Positions 39,592 to 49,060 of a DNA stretch of 64,000 nucleotides are shown here, piece after piece. The stretch spans positions 2,823,501 to 2,887,500 of the forward strand of contig NZ_AP022853.1 in NCBI RefSeq assembly GCF_011764585.1, in the 5' to 3' direction. Numbering within the stretch: position 1 is the first letter of the stretch; every line of letters begins with the position of its first letter. Both the position numbers and the translations under genes were made by a program. This stretch comes from Sulfurimicrobium lacus (GTDB lineage Bacteria > Pseudomonadota > Gammaproteobacteria > Burkholderiales > Sulfuricellaceae). Below the pieces are notes generated by a model. That model worked only from the letters and a program-made list of their open reading frames with translations. It did no database searches and was not told the origin of the DNA.

Positions 39592-42500
39592 CTACCCTTC
39601 CCTATAAAAAGCAAACTTGTTGCGGCCTTCAGCCTTGGCCGCATACATTGCCACGTCGGCCCGTTTCAGCATTTTGTCTTCGTCCGCCGCATCCCGCGGG
39701 AACAAGGCGATTCCGATGCTCGTGGAGATAAAAACCTCATGCCCATCGAGATCGAACGGGGGCGCAAAAACAGCCAGGATCTTCTCCGCCACTCTTGCCG
39801 CATCTTCCTCAACCGTGATCTCGGGGAGAATCACCGTGAATTCGTCCCCGGCCAGGCGAGCCACGGTATCCGATTCGCGTACGCATGCCCGGATGCGCGT
39901 TGCAGCTTGCTGCAACAGCACGTCGCCGGCGTGGTGGCCGAGCGTATCGTTCACCGACTTGAAGCGATCCAGGTCGAGGAACATGAGCGCGCCGGGGTGG
40001 CTGGCACGCTTCGCCGACGCCAGCGTCTGGCGCAGGCGGTCGAGGAACAGGGCGCGGTTGGGCAGATTGGTGAGCGAATCGTAATGCGCCATGTGTTCGA
40101 TACGCGCCTCGGCCTCTTTTTCGGCGGAGATGTCCTCCAGAATGGCGATGAAGTGCGATACCGCCCCATGCGCATCCCGCATCGGCGTGATCGTCTGGCG
40201 CACGAAGAACTCCGACCCGTCCTTGCGCCGGTCCACCATTTCGTTGCGCCACACATCACCGCGCAAAATGTCGCGCCACATTTTCTCGACGAAGGTGGAA
40301 TCCTGTTTGCCGGAATTGAGGATGCGGGGCGTCGCGCCCAGTGCGTCGCGCTCGCCGAAGCCGGTCAAGACGGTAAATGCCTTGTTCAGCCACAGGATGC
40401 GCCCGCTGTTGTCGGTGATGAAAACGCCATTGGCCGTGGCGGACAGCGCCGTACTCAGCAACATCACCTGCTGCTGATCCCTGGCCGTTTCCAGGGCAAC
40501 GCAAATGCGGCTGGCAATGCCCGAAAGGTGCTGCAACACGTCGGGATCGTCAAAGCTGTGTTCGTGCTGCGAATACACCGTGAAGGCACCGTAGATTTCC
40601 CCGCGGATGATGAGAGGGAGGCCCAGGATGGCTTTGAGGTTGTGCCGCCTGGCCGAGTCGCGCCAGGGCTGGAAACCGGCGTCGGAGAGATTGAATACCT
40701 GCGCTTGCCCGGTTCTGATGGTCGTGCCTGTCGGCCCCTTGCCCTGCGGCGTATCGTCCCAGCGCACGCCGACGCTTTCCAGCTCGCCGCGATAACCGCA
40801 TGCCGGCCCGGCGTCGGCCATGATCGTTACCACGCCCTGTGGTTCCTTGCGCCCCAGCCAGATGTACGGATAGCCGAAAATTCGCGCCACTTCGACGCAG
40901 ATAAACTCGAATATCTGCTGGATGGACTGGCCGCGCAGGACCTGCTGATCGATGCCGTGCTGCAGCTGGTCGACCCCCTGCAGCTGATACTGTTCGGTAA
41001 CGTCGGCGGCATAGACGGCAAGATTCACCACCTTGCCGTCCGCATCGAAAACCGGGTAGGCGTTGATGTCGAAGCGAATGCCATCCCGGATGTCCTGGAA
41101 ATGGGCCGCCGTCCCGGACTGGAACACCTTCGCGGCAAAAGATTTCCGGGACTGCGCGAGGTCCGGCGGCAGGAGCGCATAGAAATTCGCGCCCACGATT
41201 TCGTGCTGTTCCTTGAGCAGGCGATGCGCGCCGACCTCATTGATCGCGATGATGGTGCCTTCTTCGTCGAGCAATATCGCTGTTTCCATGGTGGCGTTGA
41301 TCAGGGCGCGCGATGTGCCTTCGCTGCGCTGCAGTGCGGTCTCCGCCAGCTTGCGATCGGTGATGTCCTGTACCGTCCCCATCGAGCGCAGAGCCTTGCC
41401 GTCCTGGCCGAACTCCGTTTCGCAGCGCTCATGCACATACTTGACTCTGCCATCCGGTAACAACAGCCGGTGTTCGATTTCGTAGGAGGCCTTGTTTTCC
41501 AGGGAGTCGAGATAAGCCTGATTGACCGCTTGCCGGTCATCCGGGTGGATCGCGGCGAGGAACGCCTCGTAAGAGGCTCCGAACGAATCGGCGTCGATTT
41601 CGAAGATGCGGAAAATCTCTTCCGACCACCATAGTCTGTTCGTCGCCAGATCGAGCTCCCAATATCCCAGGCGCGCAATCTGCTGTGCCGCCACCAGGCG
41701 CGCCTGGCTGTCGCGCAATGCCGTTTCCATTTGCGTGCGCTCGGTGATGTCGTAGAACCATCCGAGCACGGCTGACTCGTTCCCGTACTCCAGCGTAAGG
41801 TAGGATGCGAGCGCCCATTTCCGCTTCCCGCCGGACATGCGCAACTCAACCAGTTTGTTGGTTACGCCATCGCCCCGCGACAAGCGCGCAAGCACCTCCT
41901 CGTATTCCTCGGGACGCGCGTAGTAGGCTTTGGGGTCGACCCCGATCACATCATCCGGTACCGAGTCGATCAGTTCGGCGTAACGCTGGTTGGCAAAGAG
42001 CACCCTGCGGCCCGAGGAGCTGGCGATACGCACCGCGATCGGGCTGGTCTCCAGCATGTAGCGGAACCTCGCCTCGTTCTGGCGAATCGTTTCCTCCGAA
42101 CGCTTGCGTTCCGTAATCTCGATTTTCACCGCGACATAATGGGTGCTGACGCCGGCCGCATTTTTCACGGGCGACAGGTGCACCTCTTCCCAATACAGCT
42201 CACTATTTTTGCGCTTGTTGATCAGTTCACCGTGCCAGACCATCCCGTCGGCGATTGTCTGCCACAAATTCTGGTAGGTCTCCATCGGGGTCAGCCCGGA
42301 TTTGAGAATGCGCGGGTTGCAGCCAATCGCCTCCTCGGGCTGATAGCCGGTGACCTCGACGAATTTCGGATTGACGTACTGGATGGTGCCGTCCAGGTCG
42401 GTGATAACGATCGAGGCCGGGCTTTGTTCGATCACGGTGGACAGCTTGCGCAATTCATCTTCGGCCGCCTTGCGCTCGGTAATGTCTTCGACGATTGACC

Positions 42501-43707
42501 AGATGTATTTCTGGCCATCGTTGCCGCTCACCAGCGTGCCGTTGAGCCGCAAGGAAACCGCGCTGCCGTCCTTGCGGACGTATTCTTTTTCATAGGGGCC
42601 ATAGCGGCCGTTGCGTTCCAGAGACTCAAGTTGCCGCGCCTCTTCGGCCTCATACTTCCTGGGCGTGAGCGTCCAGTAGTCCAGGGCTTTCAGCTCTTCG
42701 GCGGGATAGCCGCAAATATCCCGGAACGCCTCATTGAATTCGACATAGCGGCCTTTCATGTCGGTCAATGCGATGCCCAGCGGCGATAGTTCGTATAGCC
42801 CGCGCAGCTTTTCTTCGCTCTCGCGCAGGGTGCTTTCCGCCAGCAGCCGTTCGGCCTGCAAGGCGGTAATCAGCAGGCCCGTCAGCACGGTCGTCGCCAT
42901 GTAGCTCCACAAGAGGAACAGGCTGGTGTGCACGTCGGACAGGAGAAAAGGGCTAAAGCCGACTGCCGTGCCCCAGGCTGCCAGCACCGAGAAACCCAGG
43001 CCCGCCAATCCGGCGCCGGTACTCCCGAAGCGCAGGGCGATCCACGCGACCAGCGGCAGGGTCAGGAACACGAGAGGCAATGAGCGCCCCATCTGCTCAT
43101 AGTTGTAGATGAATGCGAGCCAGGCCATCGGGCCGGCGACGAGCGCCCAGAGCAGCAGTTCCCGGCGGGAGTGGATCTGCTGTTCGACGTTCTTCCGGCT
43201 AAGCGTCAGGAGAAAAGAAGCGGCCAACAACACCCCTACGGTATCCCCCATCCACCACGACAGCCAGGCGGAGCCCGTAGATTCATAAGGCATCAGCCCA
43301 GCCAGATGGAGGCTGGCGACCCCGCACGATGCGGAAACCGTCATGCCGGCGCTGGCAGCCGAGATGAAAGTACCCACGTCTCTCCGGCGGTCGAACGCGC
43401 CATGGAATTTGGCGCGCTTTAGCCATGCCGTGGTCAGGAGCGGGCCAAGCGTGTTACCCACGGCAATGCTTGCCGCCAGGAGCACGGGGGATCCGATGGA
43501 TAGATTGACGAAAAAAGCACCGAGCAGGACGCCGGGCCATACGCCCCAGCCCCAGCGAAGCAGCCCGGCCACAGCGATGCCCGTCGGCAGCCAGACCAGC
43601 GTGATGTGCGAGCCGACATAGGGAATCTGCAGCCCGAGCCAGCCAGCCACAAAGTAAGCAAGGGCCAGAACAACAACTCTAATCAATCCTGCGTTCACCG
43701 GATGCAT
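39592..43707 (-). CDS. MASE1/multi-PAS/GAF/GGDEF membrane sensor protein
   Basis: A 1371-residue protein: N-terminal MASE1 membrane sensor with about eight helices (residues 5-295, HITLVWLPTGIAVAG), a chain of about six PAS/PAC units, one GAF domain (about 940-1080, HGIDQQVLRGQSIQQI onward) and a C-terminal GGDEF domain. The signature reads RLAGDEF, so the first Gly of GGDEF is Ala; such variants can still be active. No EAL domain. Its many sensor units suggest integration of several signals, perhaps redox. The gene is divergent from the large PPi-PEPCK-like gene. Confidence 0.92.
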   Translation of the reverse strand: MHPVNAGLIRVVVLALAYFVAGWLGLQIPYVGSHITLVWLPTGIAVAGLLRWGWGVWPGVLLGAFFVNLSIGSPVLLAASIAVGNTLGPLLTTAWLKRAKFHGAFDRRRDVGTFISAASAGMTVSASCGVASLHLAGLMPYESTGSAWLSWWMGDTVGVLLAASFLLTLSRKNVEQQIHSRRELLLWALVAGPMAWLAFIYNYEQMGRSLPLVFLTLPLVAWIALRFGSTGAGLAGLGFSVLAAWGTAVGFSPFLLSDVHTSLFLLWSYMATTVLTGLLITALQAERLLAESTLRESEEKLRGLYELSPLGIALTDMKGRYVEFNEAFRDICGYPAEELKALDYWTLTPRKYEAEEARQLESLERNGRYGPYEKEYVRKDGSAVSLRLNGTLVSGNDGQKYIWSIVEDITERKAAEDELRKLSTVIEQSPASIVITDLDGTIQYVNPKFVEVTGYQPEEAIGCNPRILKSGLTPMETYQNLWQTIADGMVWHGELINKRKNSELYWEEVHLSPVKNAAGVSTHYVAVKIEITERKRSEETIRQNEARFRYMLETSPIAVRIASSSGRRVLFANQRYAELIDSVPDDVIGVDPKAYYARPEEYEEVLARLSRGDGVTNKLVELRMSGGKRKWALASYLTLEYGNESAVLGWFYDITERTQMETALRDSQARLVAAQQIARLGYWELDLATNRLWWSEEIFRIFEIDADSFGASYEAFLAAIHPDDRQAVNQAYLDSLENKASYEIEHRLLLPDGRVKYVHERCETEFGQDGKALRSMGTVQDITDRKLAETALQRSEGTSRALINATMETAILLDEEGTIIAINEVGAHRLLKEQHEIVGANFYALLPPDLAQSRKSFAAKVFQSGTAAHFQDIRDGIRFDINAYPVFDADGKVVNLAVYAADVTEQYQLQGVDQLQHGIDQQVLRGQSIQQIFEFICVEVARIFGYPYIWLGRKEPQGVVTIMADAGPACGYRGELESVGVRWDDTPQGKGPTGTTIRTGQAQVFNLSDAGFQPWRDSARRHNLKAILGLPLIIRGEIYGAFTVYSQHEHSFDDPDVLQHLSGIASRICVALETARDQQQVMLLSTALSATANGVFITDNSGRILWLNKAFTVLTGFGERDALGATPRILNSGKQDSTFVEKMWRDILRGDVWRNEMVDRRKDGSEFFVRQTITPMRDAHGAVSHFIAILEDISAEKEAEARIEHMAHYDSLTNLPNRALFLDRLRQTLASAKRASHPGALMFLDLDRFKSVNDTLGHHAGDVLLQQAATRIRACVRESDTVARLAGDEFTVILPEITVEEDAARVAEKILAVFAPPFDLDGHEVFISTSIGIALFPRDAADEDKMLKRADVAMYAAKAEGRNKFAFYREG

Positions 43708-44172
43708 CCCCTGCCGTAAATCTTGTTGCCAGTTTCAGAAATTCTATCCATGGGCAGCGGCGCCGTTCCAGCCCGAAGCACCGAATGGTTCACCAATGGG
43801 CATGACGAACTGGGTTGACCCATGCGGCGTCTCATAGTGACATCTTCCGACCTTTTACCGGCTTATGCAATGGAGGCACGGCAACGTGATTACCGCAAAA
43901 AGAAGCGCCATTCTTGACTGTTTTACACGGCTTTTTAACGCATATTTCGGGTGCTACCGGGCATGAATAAAACGCCTCAGCAATCAAATAACCGGTTGTT
44001 TTTACGCTGTTCGTTTTGTAGTCAATGGGATCTAACGGGCATGCGATTTGCATTTCGCGGGGGAAAGTTGCCCCCGAAAACCTCCAGAGTGTCAAAAAAC
44101 CGCCGATTTCAGGGTAAAATCTCTCCTTTTTTCGTCCGGTGTCGTCAAGCACGAACAAAGGTAAGAGAATTC
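43708..44172. other. Intergenic region between divergent MASE1/GGDEF and PPi-PEPCK-like genes
   Basis: These 465 bases are AT-richer than their surroundings. A TAAAAT -10-like hexamer at 44115-44120 and AGGTAAGAG just before 44173 fit a promoter and ribosome site for the rightward gene. A hairpin GGGGGAAAGTTGCCCCC is at 44058-44074. Open frames here (43832-44158 minus; the extension of the rightward frame from 43951) show no family features, so I call no gene. Confidence 0.5.
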
Positions 44173-47100
44173 ATGGATCTAAATCAATTTCTTGGGTTGG
44201 GCGACGGTTCTGAAGATGCGCAGGAAGCGCGCGAACGCCTGCAGCTGTATATCAACCTGAAATTATCCTCGTCCGGCCAGCCGGCCTGCGAGCAAGGCAG
44301 CGACAGCAACTTCCTCGAAGTTGCCGACAGCCTGCTCAAAAGCTACCGGGAAAAATCGCGTCTGCTGTCCGGCTATCTGTGCCCGCCCGACCAGCGCATC
44401 CAGTCTTTCCTTGACGACTACCTGGCCGACGTTGCCGAAGGCGTCGTCCCGCGCCTGCCGGAAAATACTCTGGTACTCGACCGCCACGGCGTGGCGCGGG
44501 AGCTTTCCCTGCCGGCCAGGTCGGACGAGTTCAAAAGCGAATATGTCAGCAGCTACCGCATCCGCAACGGCGTGCTGCACAACCCCACCAGCGACCGCCG
44601 CACCACCAAGGGCTCGTTCCACGTGGCCGAAGACGGCCTGCCCATCCCCGGCGACAAGAAGGCCGTGCCCAAGCTCACTTTTGCGCGCCTGCTGAAGGCT
44701 GCGCTCAACCCGCCGGAACATCTGCTGCGCCTGCCGTTCACCGCCACGCAGAAACATGAAGCGAAAATGTTCGTCTCGCTGCTGCTGCGCCCGGTGGTGT
44801 GCCCCGAAATCCCCGGCCACGAAGCAGAAAAGAGCATGGAAATCCGCTTTTTTGCCCCGGGCAGCCTGGTGAGCAACCTCGATTTCGTCGAAAGCATTTT
44901 CGGCAATGGCGGCAATCCGGTACTGGCCTCCAACGATGCCGGTCTCGACGTGGATCACTGGTCCGGCCACAGCGGCTGCGTCATCCTTGCGCCACACCTG
45001 GTTCAATTCACCAAGAAAGAACTTGGCCTGCCCCAGCGCGATAAAGCCACGCCGCGCCAGATCGCGGATGGCATGTGCTGGAGCGACGAAGGCGAGCTGT
45101 ACAACGACGGTGCAGCCTTCAAGATCACCGCGCGCGACGAGCGCGGCGTGATCGTCACCATTCTTGCCGACAACTACTACGGCTACTGCAAGAAGGAAGT
45201 CAAAACCCAGATCAGCTACGCCGCCAACCTCTTCGGCCTGGCCGAAGAGGAACACGCCGGCGGCGCACTGGCCTTCCCGCGCCACAACCACGGCGAGGAA
45301 TTCGGTGTGGACAGCGTCACCCGCGTGGCCGGTTATAGCTTCGAGGAAATGGTGGCGAACTACGGCGCGCTGATGGACCTGCAGCCCCAAGGCTACGCCA
45401 TCGACAAGCTGCACCCCGAAGTGGTCTATGTGCCACAGGACCTGCGCATGGACCTGCCGAACCAGACCATCAGCTGGCTCCAGGGCGACACGCGCCAGTC
45501 GATCAAGCTGCAGCCGGGCAAGATCTACGTCCAGCCCAACGGCTACAAGGTCGAAATGCAGAAGCACCCCGGCGCGCCTTCATGGCGCCTGGTGGGCACC
45601 GACCCGGAAGGCACTTTCTGCCACAAGCCCTGCACCGTGTCGGGCGGCGGCAAGTCGGAAATTTCCAAGTCGATGACCGACGCCGTGATCTACGCGCCGC
45701 TGTTCGTCGCCAACCTGGAGCACGATCTCGACCAGGTCGAGGCTATTTTCAACCGCGACTACGGCACGCGCTTCAAGCCTGGCTGCGAATCCGAGGACCG
45801 CGACCCCAGCCGCAAGCTGCTCAGCGCGGAGCGCAGCATGGGCTCGGTGATCAAGGTGCTCACGCCCTCCCCGTCCTATTCCGACGAGTTCAACGTCTGG
45901 CTGGAAGGCGTGCCGGACCGCATCCTCGCCCTGGCTTTCGTGATCAAGCGCATGTATCGCCCGGACTGGGGCAACGACTGGCGCAAGTTCCTGTCGGTGG
46001 ATTTCGTCAACGGCCACCCCGGCCACGAACTGAAGCTGGGCGAGCGCAAGCTGGTCGGCTCCTACCTGCGCGTAGGCTTCACGGAAAAAGGCGCGTGGCG
46101 CGTGTTCAAAATGCGCCAGGACTTCATCCCCGCCGAAAAAGTGCAGATGGAAGACGACATCACCGCATCGGTGGTAGTCCCGGTCGAAGTGCTGCCCAAC
46201 ACCTCGCCGAAAAGCGCCGACCCGTGTGTCAAGCTGGTGCGCAACTGCGAATACCGCCTGTTCCAGCGCCCGGACGACGCTATCCACCGCGGTTTCGACA
46301 AGCAGACCGAAAAGGACATGGCGCAGCGCGACAACTTCTTCGCGAACTACGAGCCGCTCCAGGGCGAGAAGCTGACCGAAATCGTCGACGACGTGGTCGG
46401 CTTCGGCCAGTACACCGAGCCGATGCGCAACATCCTGCAGCAGGCGCACGATACCGGCGAAACGGTAGTGTCCTCAGCCCACCCGCGCATCGTCGACGGC
46501 AAACCGAGCAAGAACCCGCGCTACCTCCAGCTGCGCACCGACATCGCCAACCCGGTACGGCGCTACGTCGCCGAAATCGGCGCGCGCTTCAACCGCCGCG
46601 TGCCGCTCGGCACCGCCGTGGTCGAACCGGTCAACGCCGTGCTGACCGGTCGCCGCAACAACCCGCCGGAGCCCGGTATCCGTCCGCTGGCCGTGTACAA
46701 CCCGATCCACTACCAGGAACTGCCCGAGCTGTTCATGGACTTCGTGTGCAGCCTCACCGGCAAGTCGCCCTCCACCACCGGCGCCGGCAGCGAAGGCGCC
46801 CTGACCAAGGGGCCGTTCAACGCCCTGCGCCCCACGGCAGACCTCAACAATGCGCTGGTGTCCTTCATTCTCAGCGGCTACGCCGGATACTCGACCGCCG
46901 CCGGACACGTCGGGCCCAAACTGCGCGTCGATCACGACATCAGCCTGCTGGTGCCGGAAATCTGGTCGCGCCTGTCGTCAAAGGTGCGCGATCCGCGCTT
47001 CATGATCGAAAACGGCTACCTGGAAAAAATCGAGGACTTCGAATACCAGGGCCGCCCGATCCAGGCCAGCCGCCTCGGCTACCGCATCACCGAGCGCTTC

Positions 47101-47631
47101 GTGCACGGTTTCATGGGCAAGATGTTCGATGCTCCCCGCGCGGTATTCGGCGAGGAAATCCTGCGTCCGGAAAGCCAGGGACTGGACGTGTTCGCCGACG
47201 GCGTGGAAAACATCGTCGAAGCCCAGCAGAACGTCGCGGCATGCTACATCAAGGACGGCAGCGTGGAAGACGCCTGCCCGCCGCTCAAAGCCCTGCTCCA
47301 CATCATGGCCAGCGGCAGCTATGAAGGCAAGGATGTGCACCACCCCGACATCCGCGCCATGTTCACGCGCGAAGCGCTGCTCGCTTCCGACTGGTACCGC
47401 GAACGCCTGGAAACCAAACAGGCGCGGGATATCGCGCTATGGAAACGCCATGTCGCCTACCTGGAGTCCTTCGCCGTGCGCAGCAGCCATCAGGACGTGG
47501 CGGAAAAACTCGACATTCTCAGCCGGGTGAAACTGGCCAGGACCAAGCTGGAATGGGTGAGCGGCAGCGCCTACCTGCAAAGCCTGCGCGGCACCATCGG
47601 CGCCGATCCGATGGGGCGCGCCGGGAAGTAG
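44173..47631 (+). CDS. Very large cytosolic protein; candidate PPi-dependent phosphoenolpyruvate carboxykinase
   Basis: A 1152-residue soluble protein without signal peptide or membrane spans. Near residue 490 it has TVSGGGKSEISKS, which lines up with the kinase loop of ATP-type PEPCK (LSGTGKTTLS). Length (about 1150) and a GKSPSTTGAGSEGALTKGPFNAL motif fit the unusual PPi-type PEPCKs known from Entamoeba and Propionibacterium, about twice the size of ordinary PEPCKs. If so, it interconverts oxaloacetate + PPi with PEP + CO2 + Pi. The ATG at 44173 was chosen for the ribosome site and because the upstream extension looks non-coding. Family assignment is from memory of length and motif and could be wrong; it is certainly an expressed-looking single gene. 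Confidence 0.55.
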   Translation: MDLNQFLGLGDGSEDAQEARERLQLYINLKLSSSGQPACEQGSDSNFLEVADSLLKSYREKSRLLSGYLCPPDQRIQSFLDDYLADVAEGVVPRLPENTLVLDRHGVARELSLPARSDEFKSEYVSSYRIRNGVLHNPTSDRRTTKGSFHVAEDGLPIPGDKKAVPKLTFARLLKAALNPPEHLLRLPFTATQKHEAKMFVSLLLRPVVCPEIPGHEAEKSMEIRFFAPGSLVSNLDFVESIFGNGGNPVLASNDAGLDVDHWSGHSGCVILAPHLVQFTKKELGLPQRDKATPRQIADGMCWSDEGELYNDGAAFKITARDERGVIVTILADNYYGYCKKEVKTQISYAANLFGLAEEEHAGGALAFPRHNHGEEFGVDSVTRVAGYSFEEMVANYGALMDLQPQGYAIDKLHPEVVYVPQDLRMDLPNQTISWLQGDTRQSIKLQPGKIYVQPNGYKVEMQKHPGAPSWRLVGTDPEGTFCHKPCTVSGGGKSEISKSMTDAVIYAPLFVANLEHDLDQVEAIFNRDYGTRFKPGCESEDRDPSRKLLSAERSMGSVIKVLTPSPSYSDEFNVWLEGVPDRILALAFVIKRMYRPDWGNDWRKFLSVDFVNGHPGHELKLGERKLVGSYLRVGFTEKGAWRVFKMRQDFIPAEKVQMEDDITASVVVPVEVLPNTSPKSADPCVKLVRNCEYRLFQRPDDAIHRGFDKQTEKDMAQRDNFFANYEPLQGEKLTEIVDDVVGFGQYTEPMRNILQQAHDTGETVVSSAHPRIVDGKPSKNPRYLQLRTDIANPVRRYVAEIGARFNRRVPLGTAVVEPVNAVLTGRRNNPPEPGIRPLAVYNPIHYQELPELFMDFVCSLTGKSPSTTGAGSEGALTKGPFNALRPTADLNNALVSFILSGYAGYSTAAGHVGPKLRVDHDISLLVPEIWSRLSSKVRDPRFMIENGYLEKIEDFEYQGRPIQASRLGYRITERFVHGFMGKMFDAPRAVFGEEILRPESQGLDVFADGVENIVEAQQNVAACYIKDGSVEDACPPLKALLHIMASGSYEGKDVHHPDIRAMFTREALLASDWYRERLETKQARDIALWKRHVAYLESFAVRSSHQDVAEKLDILSRVKLARTKLEWVSGSAYLQSLRGTIGADPMGRAGK

Positions 47632-47646
47632 CGCACCGTTATAGAC

Positions 47647-47765
47647 GTAGGGTGGGTTAGGCACGCATTTGTGCCGTAACCCACCAGCGTGCCGCAAGGC
47701 ACTCATCAAAGTCGAGTTGCTGAGCAACGCCTGGTGGATTGCGCGAAACGCTTAATCCACCCTAC
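47647..47765. repeat. 119-base palindromic element with GTAGGGTGG terminal inverted repeats
   Basis: The ends GTAGGGTGG (47647-47655) and CCACCCTAC (47757-47765) are perfect inverse copies. Inside are two hairpins, the first pairing GTGGGTTAGGCAC with GTGCCGTAACCCAC. It has the look of a REP/MITE-like non-coding element. It lies between the PPi-PEPCK-like gene and metK. A short CTCCCCTTGAAGGGAG palindrome follows at 47778-47793. Confidence 0.7.
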
Positions 47766-47804
47766 ATTCGCCATTCCCTCCCCTTGAAGGGAGACGATGG
47801 AACG

Positions 47805-48983
47805 TTACACGTTGAACATGGCCAATCTTTCCGCCTGATCCACGCGCTCCCAGCTGAATTCCGGCTCCGACCTGCCGAAATGCCCATAGGCGGCGGTCTG
47901 GCGGTAGATAGGCCGGCGCAGTTCGAGGCTGTCGATGATGCCGCGCGGCGTCAGTCTGAAGGTGCCGCGTACCATCGCTTCCAGCTTTTCATCCGGCACG
48001 GTTCCGCTGCCGTAGGTTTCGATCAGCAGCGAGACCGGTTCCGCCACCCCGATGGCGTAAGCCAGCTGCACCAGGCAACGCTTCGCATAGCCCGCCGCAA
48101 CCAGATTCTTGGCGATATACCGCGCCATGTAGGCCGCCGAGCGGTCCACTTTGGTCGGGTCTTTCCCTGAAAAAGCGCCGCCGCCGTGCGGGCAGGAGCC
48201 GCCGTAGGTATCGACGATGATCTTGCGCCCGGTCAGGCCGGTGTCGCCGTTGGGACCGCCGATTTCGAACGGGCCGGCGGGATTGACCCACAGCTTGAAG
48301 TCCGGGGTGCGCAGCTCGAGCGGCACCAGCGGGTCGATGACCTCGCGCGTGATTTCCTGCGCCACCCAGGCCGGGTCGAGGTCGCGCTCGATCTGGGTGG
48401 AAATGACCACGTTCTCGACACCCGCCACGCGCTGCCCTTCGTAGGCGACGGTCACCTGGCTTTTCGCATCGGGGCGCAGCCACGGCAATTCACCGGATTT
48501 GCGCAGCTCGGCCAGCCGCTTCACCAGGCGGTGCGCCAGCCAGACCGGGTAGGGCATGAGGTCCGGCGTCTCATCGCAGGCGTAGCCGAACATCAGCCCC
48601 TGGTCGCCGGCGCCGATGTCTCCGCCCGCCAGCGTGATGCCCTTGTGGATCTGGATGGACTGGTGATTGAAGCGCACCTGCACTTCGCAGGTGTTGGGGT
48701 CAATGCCGGTTTCGGCATCGCGGTAGCCGATGTCGCGCAGCACCTGGCGGGCGATCTCCTCGGCGCGGCTCTCGATCTCGCTGAACAGTTCCTTGCGCAC
48801 GGTTTTGAACTCGCCGGCAATCACTACCAGGTTGTCCGCCACGAAAGTTTCGCAGGCCACCTTGGCTTCGGGTTCCTCGGCCAGAAAAGCGTCCAGGATG
48901 GCGTCCGAGATCTGGTCGGCGATCTTGTCCGGGTGGCCTTCCGCGACGGATTCGGAGGTAAACAGATGACGTCTGATATTCAT
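47805..48983 (-). CDS. metK: S-adenosylmethionine synthetase
   Basis: Makes SAM from methionine and ATP. The 392 residues contain FTSESVAEGHPDK, GAGDQGLMFGYA, GGPNGDTGLTGRKI and GGGAFSGKDPTKVDRSAAY. The ATG at 48983 is preceded by AAAGGAA; the frame is open to 49082 but family homology starts here. A small hairpin (TGCGCAAAATGCGCA) lies in the 77-base gap upstream; I see no SAM riboswitch. Confidence 0.97.
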   Translation of the reverse strand: MNIRRHLFTSESVAEGHPDKIADQISDAILDAFLAEEPEAKVACETFVADNLVVIAGEFKTVRKELFSEIESRAEEIARQVLRDIGYRDAETGIDPNTCEVQVRFNHQSIQIHKGITLAGGDIGAGDQGLMFGYACDETPDLMPYPVWLAHRLVKRLAELRKSGELPWLRPDAKSQVTVAYEGQRVAGVENVVISTQIERDLDPAWVAQEITREVIDPLVPLELRTPDFKLWVNPAGPFEIGGPNGDTGLTGRKIIVDTYGGSCPHGGGAFSGKDPTKVDRSAAYMARYIAKNLVAAGYAKRCLVQLAYAIGVAEPVSLLIETYGSGTVPDEKLEAMVRGTFRLTPRGIIDSLELRRPIYRQTAAYGHFGRSEPEFSWERVDQAERLAMFNV

Positions 48984-49060
48984 TGATTTCGTTCCTTTAT
49001 GACTGCGTTGCGCATTTTGCGCAGCGATTATTCCACAAGATTCCTGAAAATGTGGCCGAT

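Noticed and set aside
43832-44158. 108-codon minus-strand frame before the PPi-PEPCK-like gene
   Set aside because: Compositionally unlike its neighbours and covers the likely promoter.
48984-49060. SAM riboswitch before metK
   Set aside because: Only 77 bases with a single small hairpin; no known SAM riboswitch core.
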